Shown piece by piece: positions 16,476 through 26,311 of a stretch of 35,570 bases of DNA. The translations under genes and the position numbers were made by a program. The notes below the pieces were generated by a model that searched no databases, was not told the origin of the DNA, and was given only the letters and a program-made list of their open reading frames with translations. This DNA is from Jiella pacifica. GTDB taxonomy: Bacteria > Pseudomonadota > Alphaproteobacteria > Rhizobiales > Rhizobiaceae. The stretch is taken from the NCBI RefSeq assembly GCF_010500815.1, contig NZ_JAAAMG010000034.1, positions 1 to 35,570 of the forward strand, written 5' to 3'. The first letter of the stretch is position 1, and each line of letters opens with the position of its first letter.

Positions 16476-18920
16476 ATGGTCGCGCTGAAGCACTTCCGAA
16501 ACACCGACCCGTCCTTTTCCGACCTCTTGCCCTATGCGGGCTTGGTCGCGGATGGCGTCATCCTTCTTAAGGACGGCTCGCTGATGGCGGGCTGGTACTT
16601 TGCCGGCCCGGACTCGGAGAGTTCGACCAATAGAGAACGCAATGAGGTCTCTCGCCAGATCAATGCGATCCTCTCCCGCCTTGGCTCCGGCTGGATGATC
16701 CAGGTGGAGGCGGTTCGCGTTCCGGCCACGGCTTATCCCGACCGAGGGAGTTGTCGTTTCCCCGATCCCGTCACGCGGGCCATCGACGAGGAACGCCGTG
16801 CCCATTTCATGGCTGAGCGAGGACATTACGAAAGCCAGCACGCGCTCATCCTAACCTATCGTCCGCCGGAGCCGCGACGCTCGGCCATGGCGCGGTACGT
16901 CTATTCGGACGAGGGCAGCCGCTCGCAGACCTATGCCGATGGCGTCCTCGACAGGTTTCAGGCGTCGATCCGCGAGTTCGAGCAGTATCTCGCCAACGTG
17001 CTGATGATCCGCCGCATGGTGACACGCAGAGTCATTCATCCGGAGAGTGGTAATGAAGCGCGCTACGACGAACTCTTCCAGTTCATCCACTTCTGCATTC
17101 TCGGGGAGAACCACCCCGTCCGGCTGCCGGCGATCCCGATGTATCTCGACTGGCTGGTTACGGCCGAGTTCCACCATGGCCTTTCGCCCATGGTGGACGG
17201 CAGCTATCTCGCTGTCATCGGCATCGACGGATTTCCAGCCGAAAGCTGGCCTGGGATCCTCAATTCCCTCGATCGGATGCCGCTCACCTATCGCTGGTCG
17301 AGCCGCTTCATCTTTCTCGACGATCACGAGGCGCGGCAGAAACTCGAGCGTACTCGGAAGAAGTGGCAGCAGAAAGTGCGGCCGTTCTTCGACCAGCTGT
17401 TTCAGACCCAGAGCCGCTCCGTGGATCAGGACGCGATGACAATGGTCGCGGAGACGGAAGATGCGATCGCCGAGGCATCCTCCCAGCTCGTCGCCTACGG
17501 CTATTACACGCCGGTGATCGTCATGTTCGACACGGACGAAGCCCGCCTTCGCAGCCAGGCCGAGGCGGTCAGGAGGCTCGTCCAGGCAGAAGGTTTCGGC
17601 GCGCGGATCGAAACGCTCAATGCCACGGAGGCCTATCTTGGCAGCTTGCCGGGTAACAGTTACGCCAATGTGCGCGAGCCGCTGATCAACACGCGTAATC
17701 TCGCCGATCTGATCCCGGTGAATTCCGTCTGGGCGGGCAGCCCCACGGCACCATGTCCCTTCTATCCGCCACACGCTCCGCCGCTGATGCAAGTCGCCAG
17801 CGGCTCGTCACCCTTTCGCTTGAACCTTCATAGCGACGATGTCGGTCATACGCTGATCTTCGGGCCGACCGGATCAGGCAAGTCGACCCTGCTGGCGCTG
17901 ATCGCCGCCCAGTTCCGACGCTACGAGGACGCGCAGATTTTTGCCTTCGACAAGGGTCGGTCGCTTTATCCGCTCACGCTCGCCGCGGGCGGCGATCATT
18001 ACGAGATCGGGGCAGGGGAGGGCACGCTTGCCTTCTGTCCGTTGAGCGAACTGTCCACTGACGGCGATCGGGCCTGGGCAAGCGAATGGATCGAGACGCT
18101 CATCGCCATGCAGGGCGTGAGTATCAACCCGGATCATCGCAACGCGATTTCCCGGCAGATCGGCCTGATGGCCTCGGCTCGCGGCCGGTCGCTGTCCGAT
18201 TTCGTAAGCGGCGTCCAGATGCGCGAGATCAAGACGGCCCTTCAGCACTACACAGTCGACGGACCCATGGGACAGCTCCTCGATGCCGAAAAGGACGGGC
18301 TGGCGCTTGGGACGTTCCAGACCTTCGAGGTCGAAGAGCTGATGCAAATGGGCGAGCGCAATCTCATTCCCGTCCTCTTATATCTCTTCCGCCGGATCGA
18401 GAAACGCCTGACAGGTGCGCCCAGCCTGATCATCCTCGACGAGGCCTGGCTGATGCTCGGCCATGCGATCTTCCGCGACAAGATTCGGGAATGGCTGAAG
18501 GTCCTGCGCAAAGCCAATTGCGCGGTTATCCTCGCCACGCAGTCGATTTCGGACGCCGAGCAGTCGGGCATCATCGACGTCCTGAAGGAAAGCTGTCCGA
18601 CGAAGATCTGCCTTCCGAACGGCGCGGCGCGGGAATCCGGCACGCGCGAATTTTACGAACGTATCGGCTTCAACGAGCGGCAAATCGAAATCGTCGCCAC
18701 CGCGATCCCCAAGCGGGAATATTACGTCTCGTCCCCGGAAGGCCGGCGCCTGTTCGATATGGCGCTGGGTCCAGTCGCGCTCGCCTTCGTCGGCGCCTCG
18801 GGCAAGGACGACCTCAAACGCGTTCGTGAACTCAGCCTGCGGCACGGCGCAGAATGGCCGGTCCATTGGCTCGATGAAAGGGGCGTCGATGATGCCGGAC
18901 ACCTTCTCTCGAACGGCTAG
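16476..18920 (+). CDS. trbE: TrbE, conjugal transfer ATPase (VirB4 family)
   Basis: 814 residues, the standard TrbE length. The C-terminal ATPase half has Walker A GPTGSGKST (about residues 465-473) and Walker B LIILDEAW (about 650-657), then the conserved ILATQS segment. The N-terminal half matches the CagE/TrbE/VirB4 domain. It energises T4SS assembly and substrate handling at the cytoplasmic face. The ribosome binding site is poor, so translation is probably coupled to trbD. trbJ starts inside its 3' end. Confidence 0.96.
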   Translation: MVALKHFRNTDPSFSDLLPYAGLVADGVILLKDGSLMAGWYFAGPDSESSTNRERNEVSRQINAILSRLGSGWMIQVEAVRVPATAYPDRGSCRFPDPVTRAIDEERRAHFMAERGHYESQHALILTYRPPEPRRSAMARYVYSDEGSRSQTYADGVLDRFQASIREFEQYLANVLMIRRMVTRRVIHPESGNEARYDELFQFIHFCILGENHPVRLPAIPMYLDWLVTAEFHHGLSPMVDGSYLAVIGIDGFPAESWPGILNSLDRMPLTYRWSSRFIFLDDHEARQKLERTRKKWQQKVRPFFDQLFQTQSRSVDQDAMTMVAETEDAIAEASSQLVAYGYYTPVIVMFDTDEARLRSQAEAVRRLVQAEGFGARIETLNATEAYLGSLPGNSYANVREPLINTRNLADLIPVNSVWAGSPTAPCPFYPPHAPPLMQVASGSSPFRLNLHSDDVGHTLIFGPTGSGKSTLLALIAAQFRRYEDAQIFAFDKGRSLYPLTLAAGGDHYEIGAGEGTLAFCPLSELSTDGDRAWASEWIETLIAMQGVSINPDHRNAISRQIGLMASARGRSLSDFVSGVQMREIKTALQHYTVDGPMGQLLDAEKDGLALGTFQTFEVEELMQMGERNLIPVLLYLFRRIEKRLTGAPSLIILDEAWLMLGHAIFRDKIREWLKVLRKANCAVILATQSISDAEQSGIIDVLKESCPTKICLPNGAARESGTREFYERIGFNERQIEIVATAIPKREYYVSSPEGRRLFDMALGPVALAFVGASGKDDLKRVRELSLRHGAEWPVHWLDERGVDDAGHLLSNG

Positions 18921-19692
18921 GCTCGCTTCGGCTGCAGTTTTGGCCGTGTCGATGCTCCATGCCCCTGACGCCTTCGCCGGATCGGCGACGGGTGGAGCGA
19001 CGGAATGGACCCAGCTCCTCAACAATTCCGAGCTTGTCAGTCTGGTTGGGCAGTCGACCGAGCAGATCAACAATCAGGTGACGCAAATCACCCAGCTGGC
19101 GAAACAGATTCAAAACCAGCTCAAGATCTACGAGAACATGCTGCAGAACACGCTGACCCTGCCAAACCACGTTTGGGGCGAGGTCGAAAGCGACCTCGAC
19201 CAGCTACGCTCTCTGGTCAATCAGGGCCAGTCGATCGCTTTCTCGATGGGGAATGCCGACGATGTGCTTCGGCAACGCTTCCAGAGCTTTGCCGATTTCA
19301 AGAGCGGGCTCGCCAATGGCGAGACCTTCTCGACAAGCTATCAGAATTGGTCGGACACCAATCGCGACACGATCGCGGCAACCCTGAAGGCTGCCGGTCT
19401 GACCGCTGATCAATTCTCGTCCGAAGAAGCGACGATGAGCCAGTTGCGCTCGATGTCGCAAAGTGCGGTCGGCCAGATGCAGGCGCTTCAGGTCGGCCAC
19501 GAGCTGGCAGCCCAACAGGTGGCCCAAGCCCAGAAGCTGCGCGGCCTGGTGTCTCAACAGACGACGATGATGGGAGCCTGGTACCAGTCGGAGCAGGCGG
19601 CGAAGGACCTCGCGCAAAACCGGAGAGAGACGTTCTTCAACGCCACGCCACCCTCGACGTCCGGCGGTCAGATGATGGAGCCGCGCTGGTGA
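18889..19692 (+). CDS. trbJ: TrbJ, periplasmic transfer protein (VirB5-like)
   Basis: 267 residues. The start is one of two adjacent ATG codons (18889 or 18892), behind AAGGGG and inside the end of trbE. A signal peptide is evident (ARLASAAVLAVSMLHAPDAF, then A-G). The mature protein is rich in Gln and predicted coiled coils (QINNQVTQITQLAKQIQNQL), as expected for VirB5/TrbJ pilus-tip or adhesion proteins. The family is also linked to surface exclusion. Confidence 0.93.
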   Translation: MMPDTFSRTARLASAAVLAVSMLHAPDAFAGSATGGATEWTQLLNNSELVSLVGQSTEQINNQVTQITQLAKQIQNQLKIYENMLQNTLTLPNHVWGEVESDLDQLRSLVNQGQSIAFSMGNADDVLRQRFQSFADFKSGLANGETFSTSYQNWSDTNRDTIAATLKAAGLTADQFSSEEATMSQLRSMSQSAVGQMQALQVGHELAAQQVAQAQKLRGLVSQQTTMMGAWYQSEQAAKDLAQNRRETFFNATPPSTSGGQMMEPRW

Positions 19693-19895
19693 TGAGGATT
19701 GTCGTCATTGCCGCGGTCGTCCTTGCCGCGATCATCGGAGCGTTGTCGTGGACCGTCGCCGGGTCGCCTGGCACCAACCGATCCAACGCCGCGACGGAGC
19801 CTGACCGGAAAACATACGACACAACCAGCGGCCAGGAGATGAGGCCTCGCTGGAACACCGGCAGGGAGAAGGCTGATGCCGAAAAAAGCAACTAG
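19692..19895 (+). CDS. trbK: TrbK, putative entry-exclusion protein
   Basis: 67 residues with one N-terminal hydrophobic helix (VVIAAVVLAAIIGALSW) and a hydrophilic tail. Many TrbK proteins are lipoproteins with a lipobox cysteine, but none is present here, which matches the shorter TrbK-alt type. The identification rests on position between trbJ and trbL, size and topology. The ATG overlaps the trbJ stop and the 3' end overlaps trbL by 20 bp. Confidence 0.8.
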   Translation: MRIVVIAAVVLAAIIGALSWTVAGSPGTNRSNAATEPDRKTYDTTSGQEMRPRWNTGREKADAEKSN

Positions 19896-21042
19896 CCTGG
19901 CCGCACTTGGCCTTGCCGTCGTCGTCGCTTCTCATGTCCCGGCGTTTGCTCAAGAGGGCGCGCTGTTGACGCAGCTCGAAAACGAAATAGCCACTGCCGC
20001 GAACGGGTGGCAGACGACCATCATGAATGCGGCCCGGTCACTCTTCTGGATCCTGGCCGGCATCGAGGTCGGGATTGCCGCCGTTTGGCTCGCAATCTCG
20101 GCGGCGGCGCTTGACACCTGGTTTGCAGAGTTGGTGCGACGGATCATGTTCATCGGCCTTTTCGTCTTCATCCTGGAGCAGGGGCCGGATTTCGCGAAAG
20201 CCGTGGTCGACAGCCTGTTTCAGATCGGCGCCGGCGGCGGCTCGGCCTCGCCCGCAAACGTCTTCAATGCAGGCCTGCAGGTCGCAAGCGAAATGTCGAA
20301 CAAGGCGCAGTTCGGTCTGTTCGAAGACAATGCGCTGGCGATCGCAGCGGTGTTCGCCATGGTCGTGGTGGTGATCGCATTCAGTCTCGTGGCCGCGATC
20401 TTCGTCTCGGTCATGGTCGAAATGTATGTCGGTCTGCTCGCCGGCATGATCATGCTGGGCCTCGGCGGATCCAGCTACACCAAGGACTTTTCCGTCCGCT
20501 ATCTCGTCTACGCGTTCTCGGTGGGCATGAAGCTGATGGCACTGGTGATGATTGCCAAGATCGGCTCTGAAGTCCTGATCGGTCTCGCCAACACGCCGTC
20601 GAACGGCGACGAGTTCCTCTCGACGCTCGCGATCGCCGGCATCTCCGTCGTGGTCTTCGTGATTGCCATGTATGTCCCGAACATCGTCCAGGGCATGGTC
20701 CAAGGCGTGTCCGTTACGGGTGGAATGGAGGCGATCCGCCACGGCGCGCAAGCCGCAAGTTTCGCAGCGGGTGGTGCTGCGCTGGCTGCCGGCGGTGCGA
20801 GGGCAGGGGCGGCCGCTTTCTCAAACGCCCGAGCTGCCGGAAATTCATTCGGTGCGGCGGCCCTGAAGGGCATGACAAGCGGGGCGGGTGCCGCGGGCGG
20901 CGCCGTCGCCTCGGCCGCCAGAGACAAAGCCATCGGAGTGCCAGGCACCTGGGGCTCTTCCACGCTCGGACTTGCCAACGCGAAGCTTGATCAGAGCCAG
21001 GGAAAACCGACGCCGCGGCCCTCCAGCGACGACAAGGCGTGA
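19876..21042 (+). CDS. trbL: TrbL, polytopic transfer protein (VirB6 family)
   Basis: 388 residues with a signal-like start, at least five to six hydrophobic segments between residues about 50 and 275, and an Ala/Gly-rich C-terminus ([18 protein letters not shown]). This is the TrbL/VirB6 architecture, an inner-membrane channel component. It overlaps trbK by 20 bp and ends 7 bp before trbF. Confidence 0.95.
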   Translation: MPKKATSLAALGLAVVVASHVPAFAQEGALLTQLENEIATAANGWQTTIMNAARSLFWILAGIEVGIAAVWLAISAAALDTWFAELVRRIMFIGLFVFILEQGPDFAKAVVDSLFQIGAGGGSASPANVFNAGLQVASEMSNKAQFGLFEDNALAIAAVFAMVVVVIAFSLVAAIFVSVMVEMYVGLLAGMIMLGLGGSSYTKDFSVRYLVYAFSVGMKLMALVMIAKIGSEVLIGLANTPSNGDEFLSTLAIAGISVVVFVIAMYVPNIVQGMVQGVSVTGGMEAIRHGAQAASFAAGGAALAAGGARAGAAAFSNARAAGNSFGAAALKGMTSGAGAAGGAVASAARDKAIGVPGTWGSSTLGLANAKLDQSQGKPTPRPSSDDKA

Positions 21043-21049
21043 ATGCGAG

Positions 21050-21712
21050 ATGGCGAAAACCTCAGTCCCCGACAATCCATACCTCGCAGCCCGCCAGGAA
21101 TGGAATGAGCGCTATGGCTCCTATGTGAAGGCCGCGGTCGCCTGGCGCATTGTTGGCATCACCGGGATGGCCATCGCTGTCATCGGCTTTTCCTACGCGC
21201 TCTATCAAAGCACGCAGGTGAAGCTCGTCCCCTATATCGTTGAGGTCGATAAACTCGGCACGGCCGCTTCGGTCGGTTACCCGGAGCAGATCGAATACGC
21301 CGATCCGCGCGTGGTGCGGGCAACGCTTGGGAGCTTCGTGACGAATTTCCGGTCGGTGACACCCGATACGGTCGTCCAGAAGCAATATATCGACCGCGCC
21401 TATGCGCTGCTGCGCTCCTCCGACCCGGCGACCGAGAAGGTCAATGCCTGGTTCCGGAACAATTCGCCGTTCGACCGGGCGCGGACCATGACGGTCGCCG
21501 TCGAGGTGACCAACATCGTGCCGCTCTCCAACCAGAGCTATCAGATCGATTGGACGGAATACGAGCGCGATAGGCAGGGCAAGGAGCTGGCGGCCCGCCG
21601 GTTTCGCGGCGTTGCGACCGTGACGCTGACGCCACCCCAGGACGAGGCCGTCATCCGTCTCAATCCCATCGGGCTTTACCTGAAGGATTTCGATTGGACG
21701 GCGCAGCTGTGA
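21050..21712 (+). CDS. trbF: TrbF, transfer protein (VirB8 family)
   Basis: 220 residues. One transmembrane helix (residues about 28-50, [18 protein letters not shown]) is followed by a periplasmic NTF2-like VirB8 domain with the conserved YIVEVDKLG segment. The ATG at 21050 was chosen over an upstream frame from 20888 because it starts with the conserved [19 protein letters not shown] region. VirB8 proteins nucleate core-complex assembly. Confidence 0.94.
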   Translation: MAKTSVPDNPYLAARQEWNERYGSYVKAAVAWRIVGITGMAIAVIGFSYALYQSTQVKLVPYIVEVDKLGTAASVGYPEQIEYADPRVVRATLGSFVTNFRSVTPDTVVQKQYIDRAYALLRSSDPATEKVNAWFRNNSPFDRARTMTVAVEVTNIVPLSNQSYQIDWTEYERDRQGKELAARRFRGVATVTLTPPQDEAVIRLNPIGLYLKDFDWTAQL

Positions 21713-21732
21713 GTGCATGAGGGGATAATCAA

Positions 21733-22557
21733 ATGATGAGAATGAAACGCCGCAACAGAATGTTGTGCGCCGGCGTCATGCTTGCAGCTACGGGGTTACC
21801 CGCCTCCGCGCAGCAGCTGAACAGAAATGAGGTTCGCGGCACGCAGCTGTCCGGCGAGTGGCAGCATCGCAACGGCCTGGTCACCCGCGGGCCGGACGGC
21901 AAGGTCGTCTTCCTTTATGGCGAGGTTCAGCCCTCGGTCGTGTGTTCGCCGCTGCAGGTCTGCGATATCGAATTGCAGGCCGGCGAGATCGTTCGCGATG
22001 TGCTTGTCGGCGATACGGTTCGCTGGAAGGTCGAGCCGGCGACCTCCGGTGCGCCAAGCGGGCAGGCGATCCACCTGATCGTCAAGCCGTCCGAACCCGG
22101 CCTCGTCACCTCGATGGTCGTGACCACCTCGCGACGGACATATCATATCCAATTGAAGTCCGATCGCAGCCGGTACATGGCGCGCGTCGGCTTCGAGTAT
22201 CCCGAAGACGTCAACGCCCGCTTCGCGGAAATCAATGCGCGCATCGAAGCGAGCGTCGTCCCAGGCGCGGGCGTTCCGGCCGATCAGCTTGATTTCGGGT
22301 TCCGGGTCAGCGGTTCGGCGCGATGGCGGCCGACGCGCATCTATAGCGATGGCATGAAGACCTACATCCAGTTTCCCTCCTCGCTCTCGGGCCAGGACGC
22401 GCCGGTCCTGTTCGTCGTGTCAGGAGGTGAGAACCGGATCGTCAACTACCGGATGAAGGGATCGATGATGGTAGTCGACTATAATCTCGACCGCGCAATC
22501 CTCGTCTCCGGTGTCGGCCGCCAGCAGCAGAAAATCACCATCGGGCGGAAAGGGTAG
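21733..22557 (+). CDS. trbG: TrbG, outer-layer transfer protein (VirB9 family)
   Basis: 274 residues with a cleavable signal peptide ending near GLPASAQ. The mature part has the VirB9/TrbG beta-sandwich features, with the conserved [13 protein letters not shown] segment near the C-terminus. With TrbH and TrbI it builds the outer-membrane core complex. GAGGGG precedes the ATG by about 8 bases, one of the better ribosome binding sites of the operon. Confidence 0.95.
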   Translation: MMRMKRRNRMLCAGVMLAATGLPASAQQLNRNEVRGTQLSGEWQHRNGLVTRGPDGKVVFLYGEVQPSVVCSPLQVCDIELQAGEIVRDVLVGDTVRWKVEPATSGAPSGQAIHLIVKPSEPGLVTSMVVTTSRRTYHIQLKSDRSRYMARVGFEYPEDVNARFAEINARIEASVVPGAGVPADQLDFGFRVSGSARWRPTRIYSDGMKTYIQFPSSLSGQDAPVLFVVSGGENRIVNYRMKGSMMVVDYNLDRAILVSGVGRQQQKITIGRKG

Positions 22558-22560
22558 GGG

Positions 22561-23028
22561 ATGCGCGAACTCCGAACTTATGCCGGTCCGCTTGCTCTGT
22601 CGGTCTGCCTGGGCCTCATCGCCGGTTGCCAGACAATGAGCGGTCCGGGTCTGACCGAAAGCATCGTTACAGCTCAGCTTTCGCCCGAGTCCGCAGCTGC
22701 GATCGCGGGGGACATGGTGGCCTCGCTGTCTGAGCAAATCGGGCCGGGAAGCACGACCATCGTTCTTCGAGGACATGATCCCATCTTCGGCCCCGCCCTC
22801 GAGGCGTCCTTGCGCGGGCAAGGTTATGCGGTCGTCACGGATCAGGCCACGGATGGCATTGCGGTGGCAGCCTTGGCCTACTCTGTCGATCCGTTCGAGG
22901 GCGGCGTGCTCGTTCGGCTCTCGACGGCCCGGGTCGAGCTGACACGGATGTACACGGCCAATGCCAGCGATGCTGCGCCGGCGAGCCCTTTGTCCGTCAT
23001 GCAGCGGATGTCGGCAGGCACGGCATGA
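22561..23028 (+). CDS. trbH: TrbH, outer-membrane lipoprotein (VirB7 functional analogue)
   Basis: 155 residues with a lipoprotein signal ending in the lipobox LIAGC (cysteine 23). The rest is a small periplasmic domain typical of TrbH. It lies between trbG and trbI, and its TGA overlaps the trbI start as ATGA at 23025-23028. It is expected to stabilise TrbG at the outer membrane. Confidence 0.93.
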   Translation: MRELRTYAGPLALSVCLGLIAGCQTMSGPGLTESIVTAQLSPESAAAIAGDMVASLSEQIGPGSTTIVLRGHDPIFGPALEASLRGQGYAVVTDQATDGIAVAALAYSVDPFEGGVLVRLSTARVELTRMYTANASDAAPASPLSVMQRMSAGTA

Positions 23029-24335
23029 CGGTGTCTCTCAAGCTCGGCGCTGCCGCATCTCAGGACGGCCCGAAAATCCGGCGGCTCAATCGCTTGCCGA
23101 TCGTCGTCGCTGTCCTGCTCGTCGTGCTGTTTTTCGCGGTGATCTTCTATGGCTTGTCGTCGCGCGGCCTGCGCTTCGGCGGCGATCCGCAGATCGCTCC
23201 GTCATCGGCGCCGCCGGCGTCGAGCGATGCGGAGCGCCTGAAGCGCGATGTCCCGGATGGGATCATTGGCGATCCAGAGCCGTCGCCGTTTCAGCCCAAG
23301 CCACCGGCCAAACAAGAGCCAGCTGCCAACCCCTTCACGCCGGAAGGAAAACCCGAACCATCGGGCTCGCCGTCTCGGGCTCCAGCTCCGGCGCTCGAAC
23401 CCGAAACCGTGTGGCGCGCCCGACTTAAGCGTGAGCAGGACGAGCAGCTCCTGCGCGAATATCACCGCCAGAAGATGGCGAGTGTGCAGGCCATGGATGC
23501 CGCCGCCAATTCGCCGATCGCGGTCAGCCTGGATGATCTCGACACGAATGACACTGCGTCGATGCCGCAATCATCAGAGACCAATTCCGTAGCCAACCAG
23601 CCTAGAAGCGCGATGGATCTCTACGGCGCCGCGCTGCAGGCAGGTCTCGGTCGGCAAAACGGCGATCCAAATAGACAGGGGGGCAAAGAGCAGTTCTTAA
23701 ATCAGGATATTGCCGATCTCGGCTATCTCCCGAATTCCGTCGTCGCTCAGATGTCACCATTCGAACTGAAACGCGGTTCCGTGATACCGGCAACACTCGT
23801 CACCGGTATCAATTCCGATCTTCCCGGCCGCATCACGGCCCAAGTGTCCCAGAACGTATATGACAGCGCAACGGGTCGACGCCTGCTCATTCCGCAGGGC
23901 TCTAAGCTCTTCGGCCGCTACGATTCAAAGGTGACCTTCGGACAGGATCGCGTGCTCGTGGTCTGGACCGACATCATCTTCCCGAACGGCTCGACGTTGC
24001 AGATCGGCGGCATGGCCGGGACCGATGCGGCAGGCTACGGCGGCTTCCATGATCAGGTTGACAACCATTATCTCAAGACATTCGGCTCGGCGATCCTGGT
24101 TGCCCTGATCGGCGCTGGAACCGACATGCTTCTGCCGCAGGACAGTTCCAGTTTTGGGGCAACTGACAGCGCGGCCGATGCCGCCCGTCGCTCTTTTGCC
24201 GAAACCTTCGGAGAAATCTCGCAGCAGACGGTTTCAAAGAACCTCGAAATCCAGCCGACCCTTGAGATCCGGCCTGGGTACCGATTCAACGTCCTGGTCG
24301 ATCAGGACATCATCTTTCCAGGGGCGTATCGGTGA
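23025..24335 (+). CDS. trbI: TrbI, core-complex protein (VirB10 family)
   Basis: 436 residues. One transmembrane helix lies near residues 25-47, followed by a proline-rich periplasmic linker (about 60-130) and the C-terminal VirB10 beta-barrel domain. The conserved motifs include RRLLIPQGSKLFGRYDS and the terminal RPGYRFNVLVDQDI. VirB10 proteins span both membranes and transmit ATP-driven changes. The stop overlaps a possible upstream traR start (GTGATG at 24332-24337). Confidence 0.95.
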   Translation: MTVSLKLGAAASQDGPKIRRLNRLPIVVAVLLVVLFFAVIFYGLSSRGLRFGGDPQIAPSSAPPASSDAERLKRDVPDGIIGDPEPSPFQPKPPAKQEPAANPFTPEGKPEPSGSPSRAPAPALEPETVWRARLKREQDEQLLREYHRQKMASVQAMDAAANSPIAVSLDDLDTNDTASMPQSSETNSVANQPRSAMDLYGAALQAGLGRQNGDPNRQGGKEQFLNQDIADLGYLPNSVVAQMSPFELKRGSVIPATLVTGINSDLPGRITAQVSQNVYDSATGRRLLIPQGSKLFGRYDSKVTFGQDRVLVVWTDIIFPNGSTLQIGGMAGTDAAGYGGFHDQVDNHYLKTFGSAILVALIGAGTDMLLPQDSSSFGATDSAADAARRSFAETFGEISQQTVSKNLEIQPTLEIRPGYRFNVLVDQDIIFPGAYR

Positions 24336-24415
24336 TGCTGAGGATCGCGGCCAACCCGGAGACTTCGCGCGCTGCGATCCTTCGCAACGCCGCCATTTGT
24401 CGGAATTGCATAGCA

Positions 24416-25120
24416 GTGGATGAGTTGCTCTTACATTTGATCGATACGCTATCGCTTCCCCTCGAGGAGCGCGCCGCGCGCCGTGCGCTGCGGGATTTTT
24501 CCGAAGATGCGGGCTTCGACTATTACGCCTATCTGCACCTTCGCGGCCCCGAGAGCTTCACCGTTTCGAACTATCCGCGCGAATGGCAGGACATCTACGT
24601 TCGAAACAACTATCTTCGCGTCGATCCGGTTGTAACGAACGCCAAGCACGGCCCGCCGATCTTCTCCTGGTCGGCAGCGGACGCCAAGCGTTCGGGTCGT
24701 CGAGACATCACACAGTTTTACTCCGACGCGAGCCGGTTCGGAATCCGCTCTGGTCTCTCAGTTTCCGTGCCCGTTGGCTTCAAGGATCGAATGGTCTTCA
24801 CGTTGGCATCCGACAATCCACGGGTACGCATTGACAGCGAGCCCGATCCCATGACCGCAGCAATGGCGGTTGCCTTTGTGCATTCGCGGCTTGGCGCCGC
24901 GAACCATGATGCGACCATGGCTACTGATATTCATCTTTCCCCAAGAGAGGCGGAATGCCTGCGGTGGTTTGCGGACGGCATGTCGATGCCGGATATCGCC
25001 GAGACCGTCGGCATCGGATATCGCTCGGTACGCTCTTATCTCGACGAAGCCACACGCAAGCTCAGCGCCTCCAACAGCCGGCAGGCCGCCTCTATCGCGA
25101 TTCGGCTTGGTTTGATCTAG
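24416..25120 (+). CDS. traR: TraR-type LuxR quorum-sensing activator
   Basis: From the GTG at 24416 the product is 234 residues, the exact length of Ti-plasmid TraR, and the AHL-pocket residues then fall at the canonical numbers: Y53, W57, Y61, D70, W85, F101 and G113. The C-terminal GerE-type helix-turn-helix (LSPREAECLRWFADGMSMPD, then IAETVGIGYRSVRSYLDEA) is complete. An earlier in-frame ATG at 24335, overlapping the trbI stop, would add 27 residues. TraR activates tra and trb genes in response to 3-oxo-C8-type AHL in Ti plasmids. Here it is the last gene of the trb operon, with no traI and no traM seen in the window. Confidence 0.9.
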   Translation: MDELLLHLIDTLSLPLEERAARRALRDFSEDAGFDYYAYLHLRGPESFTVSNYPREWQDIYVRNNYLRVDPVVTNAKHGPPIFSWSAADAKRSGRRDITQFYSDASRFGIRSGLSVSVPVGFKDRMVFTLASDNPRVRIDSEPDPMTAAMAVAFVHSRLGAANHDATMATDIHLSPREAECLRWFADGMSMPDIAETVGIGYRSVRSYLDEATRKLSASNSRQAASIAIRLGLI

Positions 25121-25317
25121 TCGAGTTGGTGAGCGCTCTTCAAAAAGCGTCCGGAAGAAGCAAGCTGACCAGCTGGCTCCCGCGCCGCCACATTGCAAAA
25201 TTGGATACAGGAGAGTTGCAGCCCGACGTTCCAATCATTTTACGCACGCCCCATTGCGGACATTAAAGGACTGTTAGTCAGCTATCGTCCGATACCGAGA
25301 TGGTCGGCGAAAAGCGT

Positions 25318-25551
25318 TCAATCGTAGTCTCGCCGAAAGAGACCTGTTTCGGTAAGGCGCGGTACGACGTCTTTGACGAAGCGGTGCATAGTTCCGACCG
25401 AACCGCCCGGCACGGCGACGAAGCCGTCGATCGCGGCGGTCGCCTTGGTTCGGGTCTGGAAGACGGCGCGCCAGACGAGTTCGGTTTTCAGGGTCTTGAA
25501 GAAGCTCTCGACCATGGAATTATCGTAGTAGTTTCCTTTGCCTGACATCGA
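25318..25551 (-). pseudogene. Chimera of an IS3 transposase fragment and a flavin-monooxygenase tail
   Basis: On the minus strand the frame opens with MSGKGNYYDNSMVESFFKTL and continues through ELVWRAVFQTRTKATAAI, the C-terminal region of an IS3-family OrfB integrase with the catalytic E in VESFF. It then continues as DGFVAVPGGSVGTMHRF and VVPRLTETGLFRRDY, which resembles the C-terminus of NtaA/SnaA/DszA-type (LLM class) FMN-dependent monooxygenases. The join lies near the DGF triplet (about 25435-25445). Both partners are fragments, and upstream codons (at about 25551) end the transposase homology, so this is a recombination scar. Confidence 0.7.
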
Positions 25552-25555
25552 AAGC

Positions 25556-26228
25556 TAACCGCACCATCGCCCGAACTCTTGGCGGTGTTGACGCTTGCGG
25601 CGTCCGTGCACTGCGAGACCGGCGGCCTGTTCGATCCGACGGTGCAGCCTCTGTTCGCGGCCTATGCCGAACACTTCGCGAAAGCGAACACGCGATCGCG
25701 TGATCTGCCGCGGAAAATCTTCGATACCGCTCTCGCCGGGGTCGGCTTCAAGGCGGTTCGTTTCGATGCCGGCGCCGTCGCCTATACGCGCCCCGGAATG
25801 GCGATGACCCTGAACGGCGTCGCCCAGGGCTTTATCACCGACCGGGTAGCGACGCTGCTCAAGGCTCGGGGCTTCGAAAATGTCCTGCTCGATGTCGGCG
25901 AGGTCGTCGCGCTGGGCGGCGGGCGTGACGGACGAGGATGGCGGATCGGTCTGAAGCAAGGGCCGGATGACGACACGGTTTTGGAGCGGCTGACCTTGAC
26001 CGACCGGGCGGCGGCAACCTCCATGCTGCGCGGCACGACGCTCGATGCCGCGGGCCGGTTCGGACACATCATTCATCCGCGTCAGGGGCTGGTCAGGCCG
26101 GCTTTTCCGCGTGTTTCGGTCGTCGAGGACAACGCGGCGAGGGCCGATGCCTGTCGACGGCCGCCGTCCTGATGACGTTCGATCAGATATCGCAATGGCG
26201 TGCGCGGGGCGTCGATATTCGCGTCTGA
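25556..26228 (+). pseudogene. apbE: ApbE-family FAD:protein FMN transferase (NosX-like), truncated and frameshifted
   Basis: The frame enters from the IS3 scar at about 25556 without a proper start. ApbE hallmarks follow: TGGLFDPTVQPLFAAY, then LNGVAQGFITDRVA and LLDVGEVVALGG, and HIIHPRQG. ApbE enzymes attach FMN covalently to threonine in periplasmic flavoproteins. Near 26150 one base is missing: after NAARADA the correct ending LSTAAVLMTFDQISQW...GVDIRV continues in the next frame to a TGA at 26226-26228. The N-terminal signal and FAD-binding region are gone. ApbE next to pseudoazurin suggests it was nosX of a nitrous-oxide reductase cluster (inference). Confidence 0.8.
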
Positions 26229-26249
26229 TCCAACGGCCGAGGAGCCGAA

Positions 26250-26280
26250 AAAGGCCGGCGGTTCATCACCGCCGGCCTTT
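26250..26280. terminator. Bidirectional Rho-independent terminator
   Basis: AAAGGCCGGCGG and CCGCCGGCCTTT form a perfect 12-bp stem with a 7-base loop, with A-rich sequence on the left and T on the right. It lies between the convergent apbE remnant and the pseudoazurin gene and would serve both. Confidence 0.88.
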
Positions 26281-26311
26281 GGGGTTTGCGTAGCTGGCGT
26301 TTTTGGGTGAG

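Noticed and set aside
16851-17792. 313-codon minus-strand frame inside trbE
   Set aside because: trbE is intact on the plus strand with Walker motifs; the antisense product shows no family features.
25121-25317. Possible traM after traR
   Set aside because: No frame on either strand resembles TraM; the interval holds no gene that I can support.
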